6,762 nucleotides of DNA from NCBI GenBank assembly GCA_019118985.1, contig DWXX01000049.1, positions 1 through 6,762 on the forward strand, written 5' to 3'. The position numbers were made by a program, and so were the translations under genes. Source of the DNA: Candidatus Faecalibacterium faecipullorum. GTDB lineage: Bacteria; Bacillota; Clostridia; Oscillospirales; Ruminococcaceae. The first letter of the stretch is position 1. Each line of letters starts with the position of its first letter. The notes under the pieces were generated by a model that was given only the letters and a program-made list of their open reading frames with translations, was not told the origin of the DNA and did not search any database. Below are positions 1 to 5,368 of the stretch, in pieces.

Positions 1-83
1 TCGAACTGGAACAGGCCCACCAGCCCCCAGTTGATGCCCCCGACGATCATCAGGCACAGGCATATCTTGTAAAAGGTCTGCAT
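1..83 (-). CDS. DUF378-family small membrane protein (5' part only)
   Basis: Only the first 27 codons are inside the window. The protein begins MQTFYKICLCLMIVGGINWG and continues LVGLFQF. The hydrophobic first helix followed by the INWGLVGLFQF signature is typical of DUF378 proteins (YuzA-like), which are short proteins with two membrane helices and no known function. The ATG at 83-81 is preceded on the minus strand by the strong Shine-Dalgarno GGAAGGGGG (98-90) with 6-nt spacing, which fixes the start. It lies downstream of the UPF0210 gene, 63 nt past that gene's stop, but has its own candidate forespore-type promoter (135-107). It also sits at the foot of a hairpin that covers its ribosome binding site. 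A forespore membrane location is an inference from the promoter; the family call rests on the visible signature. Confidence 0.8.
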   Translation of the reverse strand, partial: MQTFYKICLCLMIVGGINWGLVGLFQF

Positions 84-131
84 AAAAGACCCCCTTCCTG
101 CCAGGCAGTATGCCCAGTGGGAGGGGGGTCT
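84..131 (-). promoter_or_regulatory. Inverted repeat with T-tail between UPF0210 and DUF378 genes: terminator or ribosome-binding-site-masking hairpin
   Basis: On the minus-strand RNA, AGACCCCC (131-124) pairs perfectly with GGGGGTCT (94-87). After one mismatch, three more pairs form (122-120 with 98-96). An inner 4-bp stem with a 3-nt loop (114-111 with 107-104) caps it. TTTT (87-84) follows the 3' arm and runs directly into the ATG at 83. The structure could therefore terminate transcription of the ACT-UPF0210 operon, mask the DUF378 Shine-Dalgarno (98-90, wholly within the 3' arm) on read-through RNA, or do both. The candidate forespore promoter's -10 lies inside the repeat, so its transcript would lack the 5' arm. 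Confidence 0.6.
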
Positions 132-135
132 ATGC
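107..135 (-). promoter_or_regulatory. Candidate forespore (sigma-F/sigma-G type) promoter for the DUF378 gene
   Basis: On the minus strand, GCATA (135-131) is followed after exactly 15 nt by GGGCATACT (115-107). This matches the B. subtilis sigma-F pattern GYATA-N15-GGnnAnAnT at every fixed position. Read in the sigma-G register (GMATA-N18-CATnnT) it fits equally well, so the two forespore sigma factors cannot be separated here. Transcription would begin near 100, leaving a leader of about 17 nt that carries the Shine-Dalgarno. A very similar element precedes spoIIR. Confidence 0.65.
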
Positions 136-146
136 GTTTCGTGCGG

Positions 147-1514
147 TCAGTTCTTGAGGGACTGCATGGGGGCGGGCAGCCGGCCGCCCCGGTTGATGAA
201 CACCGAGGGGTCGCCCTGGTTCACCGGCATGATGGGGCCATAGCCCAGCAGGCCGCCAAAGTCCAGCTTTTCGCCGGCCTTGCGGCCGATGGCGGGGATC
301 ACACGCACCGCGGTGGTCTTGGAGTTGACCATGCCGATGGCCGCCTCGTCGGCGATCAGGCCGCTGATGACCGAGGCGGGGGTGTCCCCCGGGATGATGA
401 CCATGTCGATGCCCACGCTGCACACGGCGGTCATGGCCTCCAGCTTTTCGATGGTCAGGCAGCCGGTCTCGGCGGCGTGGATCATGCCGGCGTCCTCGCT
501 GACGGGGATAAAAGCCCCCGACAGGCCGCCCACGTGGTTGGAGGCCATGACGCCGCCCTTTTTGACGGCGTCGTTGAGCAGGGCCAGGCAGGCGGTGGTG
601 CCGCAGCAGCCGCAGGTCTCCAGGCCCATCTCCTCCAGGATGTTGGCCACGCTGTCCCCGATGGCGGGGGTGGGGGCCAGGGACAGGTCGATGATGCCGG
701 CGGGCACACCCAGCTCGCGGGAGACCAGGTTTGCCACCAGCTGGCCCACCCGGGTGATCTTGAAGGCGGTTCGCTTGACCAGGCTGGCCACCTCGTCGAT
801 GGGGGCGTCCTTGGGCAGGCGGGCCAGGGCGGCGCGCACCGCGCCGGGGCCCGAGACCCCCACGTGGATCTCGCAGTCGGGCTCGCCCGCGCCGTGGAAC
901 GCGCCGGCCATAAAGGGGTTGTCCTCGGGGGCGTTGCAGAACACCACCAGCTTGGCCGCGCCGATGCACTGGCGGTCGGCGGTCATCTCGGCGGTCTTGC
1001 GGATGGCCTGGCCCATCATCTTGACGGCGTCCATGTTCAGGCCGGCCTTGGTGGCCCCGATGTTCACCGAGCTGCAGACGATGTCGGTCTGGGCCAGGGC
1101 CCGGGGGATGGAGGCGATCAGCCGCTTGTCCCCGGCCGAAAAGCCCTTGTGGACCAGCGCGGTGTACCCGCCCACAAAGTTGACCCCCACCGCCTTGCCG
1201 GCGGCGTCGAGGGCTTTGGCAAAGTCCACCGGGTCGGCGTCGGGGCAGGCCCCCAGCAGCATGGCGATGGGGGTGACGCTGATCCGCTTGTTGATGATGG
1301 GGATGCCGTACTCGGCGGCGATGGCGTCGACGGTGGGCACCAGCTTGGCCGCCCGGGCGGTGATCTTGCGGTAGACCTTCTCGCAGGCGCGGGCGGGGTC
1401 GGGGTCGATGCAGTCCAAAAGGCTGATGCCCATGGTGACGGTGCGGACGTCCAGATTCTCCTGGGTGAACATCTCGATGGTCTCGAGGATGTCGCCGGTG
1501 TTGAACATACTCAT
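147..1514 (-). CDS. PFL-family protein (UPF0210, DUF711-like), 455 aa
   Basis: The 455-residue protein matches the UPF0210/PFL family in length and character. It opens with MSMFNTGDILETIEMF and contains the NKRISVTPIAM segment (about 75-84), GGYTALVHKGFS (about 115-126), the cysteine cluster CGCCGTTACLALLNDAVKKGG (301-321) and a Gly-rich tail around GGLLGYGPIMPVN (420-432). The family is structurally related to pyruvate formate-lyase and ribonucleotide reductase barrels, but its reaction is not established. It lacks a recognisable glycyl-radical loop, so pyruvate formate-lyase activity should not be assumed. The ATG at 1514 is preceded by GGGAGG with 6-nt spacing. The gene starts 14 nt after the stop of the ACT-domain gene, and this pairing (UPF0237-UPF0210) is widespread in Firmicutes, suggesting the ACT protein senses a ligand for or regulates this one. 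A hairpin follows the stop. Confidence 0.92.
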   Translation of the reverse strand: MSMFNTGDILETIEMFTQENLDVRTVTMGISLLDCIDPDPARACEKVYRKITARAAKLVPTVDAIAAEYGIPIINKRISVTPIAMLLGACPDADPVDFAKALDAAGKAVGVNFVGGYTALVHKGFSAGDKRLIASIPRALAQTDIVCSSVNIGATKAGLNMDAVKMMGQAIRKTAEMTADRQCIGAAKLVVFCNAPEDNPFMAGAFHGAGEPDCEIHVGVSGPGAVRAALARLPKDAPIDEVASLVKRTAFKITRVGQLVANLVSRELGVPAGIIDLSLAPTPAIGDSVANILEEMGLETCGCCGTTACLALLNDAVKKGGVMASNHVGGLSGAFIPVSEDAGMIHAAETGCLTIEKLEAMTAVCSVGIDMVIIPGDTPASVISGLIADEAAIGMVNSKTTAVRVIPAIGRKAGEKLDFGGLLGYGPIMPVNQGDPSVFINRGGRLPAPMQSLKN

Positions 1515-1528
1515 GGCTTGCCTCCCAG

Positions 1529-1798
1529 TCAGACGGTGTGCATGGCGTCAAAAACTTCCTGGCGGGTCAGGGTGATCTGCATCCCCATCTCCTCGGCAAG
1601 GGCGCCGATGCGGGCGCGCAGCTCTTCGTGGCTGACGGTGCAGCCCGCGATGTCCACCAGCATGATCATGGCGAACATCCCCTGCAGGATGCTCTGGGAG
1701 ATGTCCTCGATGTTGATGCCCAGCTCGCTGCACAGGCCCGAGACCCGGGCCACCACGCCCACGGTGTCGCGGCCGACGACGGTGATAAACGCTTTCAT
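1529..1798 (-). CDS. ACT-domain protein (UPF0237), 89 aa
   Basis: This is a stand-alone ACT domain of 89 residues that fills the whole protein: beta strand MKAFITVVG, ligand-loop region GRDTVGVVARVSG (about 9-21), helix to LCSELGINIEDISQSI (about 22-37), a hydrophobic strand MFAMIMLVDI (about 41-50), and a second helix and strand. ACT domains bind small ligands, usually amino acids, at dimer interfaces. This family (UPF0237) is related to the N-terminal part of GcvR-like regulators. The ATG at 1798 has GAGGGAAGG just upstream. It is the first gene of a two-gene operon with the UPF0210 protein and is transcribed divergently from the Lrp-type regulator. The ligand is unknown; an amino acid is the natural guess. 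Confidence 0.93.
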   Translation of the reverse strand: MKAFITVVGRDTVGVVARVSGLCSELGINIEDISQSILQGMFAMIMLVDIAGCTVSHEELRARIGALAEEMGMQITLTRQEVFDAMHTV

Positions 1799-1859
1799 AT
1801 GTACCTTCCCTCTTCCTGGTCACAGGCGAATGGCGGGGGATGGCCCCCTGAACGCTTCT

Positions 1860-1868
1860 AGTATAGCA
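1860..1868 (-). promoter_or_regulatory. Extended -10 promoter of the ACT-UPF0210 operon
   Basis: The minus strand reads TGCTATACT here, an extended -10 (TGn plus TATACT at 1865-1860). Transcription would start near 1853, about 55 nt before the ACT start codon. Possible -35 boxes are weak (TGTTCA at 17-nt spacing or TTCAAA at 15-nt spacing), as often accepted for extended -10 promoters. The same nonamer occurs in the opposite direction at 1968-1976. Confidence 0.6.
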
Positions 1869-1967
1869 GATTTGACGAATTTTGAACACTGCTTTTAGAA
1901 AAAAAGTCGAACCGCCGCCCCCGCGCCCCCAAAAAGCCAAAAATCAGGTGCAATCTGCCCGGGGGTG

Positions 1968-1976
1968 TGCTATACT
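1968..1976 (+). promoter_or_regulatory. Extended -10 promoter of the Lrp-aminotransferase operon
   Basis: TGCTATACT is an extended -10 with TATACT at 1971-1976; upstream bases add a further TG (1966-1967). Transcription would start around 1983, giving a leader of about 40 nt. The -35 region at 17-nt spacing is GTGCAA (1948-1953), a poor match, so recognition would depend on the extended -10 or on an activator. It faces away from the matching element at 1860-1868, with about 100 bp of A-rich and C-rich patches between. This is a plausible place for autoregulation by the Lrp-type protein, but I see no defensible operator palindrome. Confidence 0.6.
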
Positions 1977-2023
1977 GATAGATACTCTTATTGTATTCCG
2001 GAGTGAGAAGGAGTGTAAAGCAT

Positions 2024-2503
2024 ATGGAACAGCTTCTGAAGTTACTGGAGAACAACGCCCGCCTGCCCCTCGAGGACCTGGCTGCCATGCTGGACAGACC
2101 CGTGGAGGAAGTGGCCGCCCTGATGGACGAGGCCGCCGCCAAGGGCTACATCAAGGGCTACCGCACCCTGATCGACTGGGAGAAGGTCGGGGTCGACCTG
2201 GTGGAAGCGGTCATCGAGCTGCACGTCTCGCCCAAAAAGAGCCGCGGCTTTGACGAGATCGCCACCACCATCGCCTCTTTCGACGAGGTGGAGAGCGTCC
2301 TTTTGATGAGCGGCGGGTACGACCTGCAGCTGATCATCAAGGGGCGCACCTTCCAGGAGGTCGCCCTGTTCGTGGCAAAGCGGCTGTCCCCGCTGGACGA
2401 CGTGCTGTCCACCGCCACCCACTTTGTACTGCGCATCTATAAGCGGGAGGGCCGGCTGTACCAGCTGGAAGAGATCGACGAAAGAGAGTGTACCGTACTG
2501 TGA
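2024..2503 (+). CDS. Lrp/AsnC-family transcriptional regulator (AlaR-like), 159 aa
   Basis: The protein has the two parts of an Lrp/AsnC regulator. An N-terminal winged helix-turn-helix covers about residues 2-47 (MEQLLKLLENNARLPLEDLA through GYIKGYRTLIDW). A C-terminal RAM effector/oligomerisation domain covers about 60-140 and includes the VLLMSGGYDLQLIIKG core with its conserved Gly pair (97-98). The length (159) is normal. I chose the ATG at 2024 because AAGGAG (2008-2013) lies 10 nt upstream; an in-frame TTG at 1991 precedes that site and is very unlikely. The stop overlaps the aminotransferase start by one base. The arrangement and sequence style match B. subtilis AlaR (YugG), which controls the neighbouring alanine transaminase gene alaT. 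Alanine or a related amino acid as effector is an inference by analogy. Confidence 0.93.
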   Translation: MEQLLKLLENNARLPLEDLAAMLDRPVEEVAALMDEAAAKGYIKGYRTLIDWEKVGVDLVEAVIELHVSPKKSRGFDEIATTIASFDEVESVLLMSGGYDLQLIIKGRTFQEVALFVAKRLSPLDDVLSTATHFVLRIYKREGRLYQLEEIDERECTVL

Positions 2504-3681
2504 TGGACTATGATAAGCTGATCGCGCCTGCCGCGGCGGCCATGCGTCCGTCCGGCATCCGCAAATTCTTCGACCTGGCCGCCGAGATGCCCGAGTGCAT
2601 CAGCCTTGGCGTGGGCGAGCCCGACTTCAAGACTCCCTGGGCCATTCGGGAAGCCGGCATCGAATCGCTGGAGATGGGCCACACCAAGTACACCTCCAAC
2701 GCCGGCCTGAAAGAGCTGCGCATCGAGATCTCCCGCTACCTCGAGCGGCGGATGGACCTGCGCTACGACCCCATGCGGGAGATCCTGGTCACGGTGGGCG
2801 GCAGCGAGGCCATCGATATGTGCATCCGCACCCTGGTGGCCCCGGGGGACGAGGTGATCATCCCCGAGCCCTGCTTTGTCTGCTACGACCCCATCACCAC
2901 CCTGTCGGGGGGCGTGCCGGTCCACCTTGCCTGCAAAGCGGAGGACCAGTTCCGCCTGACCGCCGACGCGCTGAAGCGGGCCATCACCCCCCGCACCAAG
3001 CTGCTGATCATGCCCTACCCCAACAACCCCACCGGGGCTGTGATGGGCCGGGCTGACCTCGAGGCCATCGCCGAGGTGCTGCGCGGCACCGACATCATCG
3101 TCCTGTCGGACGAGATCTACGCCGAGCTGACCTACGGGCCGCGGCACGTCTCCATCGCCTCGCTGCCCGGCATGCGGGAGCGGACGGTGGTGGTCAACGG
3201 CTTTTCCAAGAGCTACGCCATGACCGGCTGGCGGCTGGGCTACGCCTGCGGGCCGGAGGCCATCCTCCACGTCATGACCAAGATCCACCAGAGCGCCATC
3301 ATGTCCGCCCCTACCACCAGCCAGTACGCCGCCATCGTCGCGCTGAAAGAGTGCGACAACGAGATCGAGCTGATGCGGGAAGAGTACAATATGCGCCGCC
3401 GCCTGGTGGTCAAGGGCTTCAACGACCTGGGGCTGACCTGCTTTGAGCCGCAGGGGGCCTTCTACACCTTCCCCTGCATCAAGTCCACCGGGATGAGCAG
3501 CCAGGAATTCTGCAGCGCCCTGCTGGAGGCAAAGCACGTCGCGGTCATCCCCGGCGACGCCTTCGGCGCCTCGGGCGAGGGGTACTGCCGTGTATCCTAC
3601 GCCTACTCGGTCGACCATCTGCAGGAGGCGCTGCGCCGCATCCGCGCCTTTTTGAAAGAGCGCGGCCTGCTCAAACCGTAA
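2503..3681 (+). CDS. PLP-dependent class I/II aminotransferase (AlaT/PatA-like), 392 aa
   Basis: This is a fold-type I aminotransferase of normal length. Visible landmarks are SLGVGEPDF near the N terminus (34-42), the PLP-site PNNPTG (173-178, with Asn175), the PLP-nitrogen aspartate Asp203 in LSDEIY, the Schiff-base lysine Lys236 in GFSKSYAMTGWRLGY (233-247) with Arg244, and the substrate carboxylate arginine Arg363 in YCRVSYA. All key residues are present, so the enzyme should be active. The preferred ATG at 2503 overlaps the regulator's TGA (TGATG). Only a weak purine stretch precedes it, so translation is probably coupled to the upstream gene. GTG codons at 2488 and 2500 are alternative starts. 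Pairing with an Lrp-type regulator suggests an alanine:2-oxoglutarate transaminase, but aspartate or aromatic specificity cannot be excluded from sequence. Confidence 0.93.
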   Translation: MDYDKLIAPAAAAMRPSGIRKFFDLAAEMPECISLGVGEPDFKTPWAIREAGIESLEMGHTKYTSNAGLKELRIEISRYLERRMDLRYDPMREILVTVGGSEAIDMCIRTLVAPGDEVIIPEPCFVCYDPITTLSGGVPVHLACKAEDQFRLTADALKRAITPRTKLLIMPYPNNPTGAVMGRADLEAIAEVLRGTDIIVLSDEIYAELTYGPRHVSIASLPGMRERTVVVNGFSKSYAMTGWRLGYACGPEAILHVMTKIHQSAIMSAPTTSQYAAIVALKECDNEIELMREEYNMRRRLVVKGFNDLGLTCFEPQGAFYTFPCIKSTGMSSQEFCSALLEAKHVAVIPGDAFGASGEGYCRVSYAYSVDHLQEALRRIRAFLKERGLLKP

Positions 3682-3694
3682 GGGGGGCCGGGCC

Positions 3695-4582
3695 ATGGCA
3701 GCGCCTTTACAGAGCGTCACCGTCCTCGCCCCCGCCAAGCTCAACCTCTCGCTGGACGTAGTGGGCCTTTTGCCCGGGGGGTACCACGCGCTGGACATGG
3801 TGATGCAGGCGGTCACCCTCTGCGAGCAGGTCACCCTGCGGCGCAGCGGCCAGCTGCTGCTGCGGGCCCCCGGCAGCCGGGTGCCCACCGGCCCCCGCAA
3901 CACCGCCCACAAGGCGGCGCTGGCCTTCTTCCACTACACCGGGCTGCTGGCCGGGGCGGACATCACCCTGCGCAAGAGCGTGCCGGTGCGGGCTGGGATG
4001 GGGGGCGGGTCGGCCGACGCCGCCGCCGTCCTGGTGGGGCTGAACGCCCTCTACGCCGCCCGCCTGTCCATGAGCGAGCTGTGCGCCCTGGGCGCCTCGG
4101 TGGGGGCGGACGTACCCTTTGCCCTGATGGGGGGCACCTGCCGGGTGCAGGGCCTGGGCGACCTGCTCAAGCCCCTGCCCCCCTGCCCCGACTGCTGGTT
4201 CACGGTGGTGATGCCGGGGTACGGCATCTCGACCCCGGCGGCCTTCGCGGCCTACGACGAGGTGGGCACGCCTTTCCACCCCGACTGCGCCGCGCAGGAG
4301 GCGGCCATCCGGGCGGGCGACCTTGCCGGGGTATGCGCCGCCGCCGGCAACGCCCTCGAGACCTGCGCCGGCGGGGCCGACACCGCCGCGCTGAAGGCGG
4401 CGCTGACCGCCCACGGCGCCCGTGCCGCCCTGATGACCGGCAGCGGCGCGGCGGTCTTTGGCATCTTTGAGGCCGAGGCCGCAGCCCGCGCCGCCGCCGA
4501 CGCCCTGCGGGCCGGCGGCCGGCAGGTCTACACCCTCCGCCCCGACCGCGGCGGCGCAAGGGTGATCCGGGTGGGGCGGTAA
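3695..4582 (+). CDS. ispE: 4-diphosphocytidyl-2-C-methyl-D-erythritol kinase (IspE), 295 aa
   Basis: IspE is the ATP-dependent GHMP kinase that phosphorylates CDP-methylerythritol in the MEP (non-mevalonate) isoprenoid pathway. The protein shows the N-terminal APAKLNLSLDVVGLLPGGYH block (12-31, catalytic Lys15 by analogy with E. coli Lys10) and the ATP-binding loop VPVRAGMGGGSADAA (96-110). It also has GADVPFALMGGTCRVQGLGD (137-156, catalytic Asp139) and the C-terminal GHMP motif LMTGSGAAVFGIF (246-258). The loop reads GMGGGSADAA rather than the commoner GLGGGSSDAA, a mild change. Length is normal. The ATG at 3695 lies 13 nt after the aminotransferase stop and is preceded by a G-rich Shine-Dalgarno (about 3681-3687). 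It is probably co-transcribed with the two genes upstream. Its own 3' end leads into the spoIIR control region. Confidence 0.96.
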   Translation: MAAPLQSVTVLAPAKLNLSLDVVGLLPGGYHALDMVMQAVTLCEQVTLRRSGQLLLRAPGSRVPTGPRNTAHKAALAFFHYTGLLAGADITLRKSVPVRAGMGGGSADAAAVLVGLNALYAARLSMSELCALGASVGADVPFALMGGTCRVQGLGDLLKPLPPCPDCWFTVVMPGYGISTPAAFAAYDEVGTPFHPDCAAQEAAIRAGDLAGVCAAAGNALETCAGGADTAALKAALTAHGARAALMTGSGAAVFGIFEAEAAARAAADALRAGGRQVYTLRPDRGGARVIRVGR

Positions 4583-4587
4583 AAACT

Positions 4588-4616
4588 GCATAGACCCAAG
4601 GCGGCAGGCCCATACT
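4588..4616 (+). promoter_or_regulatory. Candidate forespore (sigma-F type) promoter of spoIIR
   Basis: GCATA (4588-4592) is followed after exactly 15 nt by GCCCATACT (4608-4616). This matches the sigma-F pattern GYATA-N15-GGnnAnAnT except for the second G. In B. subtilis, spoIIR is a sigma-F gene expressed in the forespore soon after polar septation, so the match lies where it is expected. In the sigma-G register (N18-CATnnT) it also fits. Transcription should start near 4623, leaving about 27 nt of leader. The first ten bases from -35 onward, GCATAGACCC, are shared exactly with the promoter at 135-107 on the other strand. Confidence 0.7.
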
Positions 4617-4649
4617 CCCGGCAAAGAACGGGAAAGGAGCCTGCCGCTT
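4599..4649 (+). promoter_or_regulatory. Inverted repeat overlapping the spoIIR translation start region
   Basis: AGGCGGCAGGC (4599-4609) pairs with GCCTGCCGCTT (4639-4649) over 11 bp (one G-T wobble), with the right arm ending at the base before the ATG. Inside it, TCCCG (4616-4620) pairs with CGGGA (4629-4633). The Shine-Dalgarno AAAGGAG (4633-4639) falls in the internal loop and at the base of the long stem, and the spacer between it and the ATG is fully paired. Only RNA started upstream (for example at ispE) contains both arms; a transcript from the predicted promoter starts after the left arm. A weak terminator is an alternative, but the following TTATGTTTTC tract is poor. Confidence 0.6.
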
Positions 4650-5294
4650 ATGTTTTCTTCACCGCACACACTCTCCCGGGGGCGGATGCTCGCCCTCTGC
4701 CTCGCCCTTTTGGGCGGGCTTGTCTTGTCCGGGTGGTGGAGCGCGCAGCAGCGCACCGGCGCGGCGCTGCGCTCCGACACCCTGCGGCTGCACGTCCGGG
4801 CCGACAGCGACTCGGTCTTTGACCAGACCTGCAAGCTGGCCGTCCGGGACGCCATACTCGACGCCGCCGGGCAGCTGTGGGCCCCCGGCGCCGACCCCGC
4901 CGAAGCCCGCGCCGCCGCCGCCCGCCGCCTGCCCGACCTGCAGCGGGCGGCGCAGCAGACCCTCGCCCGGCTGGGCAGCCCCCGCCCGGTGCAGGTCAGT
5001 CTGGTGAACATGTACTTCGGCACCACCCGGTACGAGGACTTCGCCCTGCCGGCCGGCCGCTACGACGCGGTGCGGGTGGACATCGGCGGCCCCGGCAGCT
5101 ACGGGCAGAACTGGTGGTGCGTCCTCTACCCGGGGCTGTGTACCGCGGCCTGCGGCGGCTACGACGACCCCGCCGAGACCGACCTTGTCTGCGGGGGGTA
5201 CATCCTGCGCTTCCGCGCGGTGGAGGTGTGGCAGCAGCTGACCGCCCCCCGGGGCGACCGGGTGTTCGTCACCCTGCCGCACACCGCCGCATAG
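4650..5294 (+). CDS. spoIIR: Stage II sporulation protein R (SpoIIR), 214 aa
   Basis: SpoIIR is made in the forespore, crosses into the intermembrane space and triggers the SpoIIGA protease, which cleaves pro-sigma-E in the mother cell. The sequence has an N-terminal membrane/signal segment (about 12-30, LALCLALLGGLVLSGWW-like) and the family block LRLHVRADSDSVFDQTCKLAVRD (45-67). It also has YFGTTRYEDFALPAGRYDAVRVDIG (122-146) and the signature GQNWWCVLYPGLC (152-164). Length is normal for the family. The ATG at 4650 is supported by AAAGGAG 10 nt upstream. It follows ispE by 67 nt, and that gap holds a forespore-type promoter and a hairpin, so the gene should be silent in growing cells and switched on during sporulation. 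Its presence is the best evidence that the host can form endospores. Confidence 0.95.
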   Translation: MFSSPHTLSRGRMLALCLALLGGLVLSGWWSAQQRTGAALRSDTLRLHVRADSDSVFDQTCKLAVRDAILDAAGQLWAPGADPAEARAAAARRLPDLQRAAQQTLARLGSPRPVQVSLVNMYFGTTRYEDFALPAGRYDAVRVDIGGPGSYGQNWWCVLYPGLCTAACGGYDDPAETDLVCGGYILRFRAVEVWQQLTAPRGDRVFVTLPHTAA

Positions 5295-5306
5295 TCTGGA
5301 ACAGAC

Positions 5307-5342
5307 GCCCCCGCCGCGCGCATACCCGCGCGCCGCCGGGGC
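5307..5342 (+). repeat. GC-rich imperfect hairpin after spoIIR
   Basis: CGCGCG (5315-5320) and CGCGCG (5327-5332) form a 6-bp stem around the loop CATACC. Flanking CCCC and GGGG blocks (5309-5312 with 5338-5341) extend it past small bulges. No T-run follows, so it is not a convincing terminator. It may slow RNA decay or partially separate spoIIR from the small ORF downstream, or may simply reflect GC-rich DNA. Confidence 0.35.
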
Positions 5343-5354
5343 AGACTGTCAGAC

Positions 5355-5362
5355 GGAGGTGA
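5355..5362 (+). promoter_or_regulatory. Near-perfect Shine-Dalgarno of the 74-codon ORF
   Basis: GGAGGTGA is almost fully complementary to the 3' end of 16S rRNA and lies 6 nt before the ATG at 5369. It is the main evidence that the small ORF is real and decides its start. Confidence 0.8.
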
Positions 5363-5368
5363 ACGCAG

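Noticed and set aside
147..1514. UPF0210 protein as an active glycyl-radical pyruvate formate-lyase
   Set aside because: The PFL family name reflects structural similarity; no glycyl-radical RVxG-type loop is visible near the C terminus and no activase gene is nearby.
117..1898. Very long plus-strand open frame of 593 codons opposite the UPF0210 and ACT genes
   Set aside because: It is antisense to two well-supported genes, its translation is His/Gly/Ala/Asp-rich low-complexity sequence, and it has no ribosome binding site. It is a GC-rich shadow frame.
2437..3912. Long minus-strand open frame of 491 codons opposite the aminotransferase
   Set aside because: It is antisense to an intact aminotransferase with all catalytic residues, spans the ispE start and has no recognisable domain.
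3707..5026. Long minus-strand open frame of 439 codons opposite ispE and spoIIR
   Set aside because: It runs across two clear genes and their intergenic control region, and its composition is Gly/Ala/Arg/His-biased. It is a shadow frame.
5320..5349. Possible third forespore promoter before the 74-codon ORF (GCATA at 5320-5324)
   Set aside because: The -10 at 15 or 16 nt (for example GCAGACTGT) lacks the key second A and the CATACT core, and the GCATA lies in a GC hairpin loop where chance occurrence is likely.
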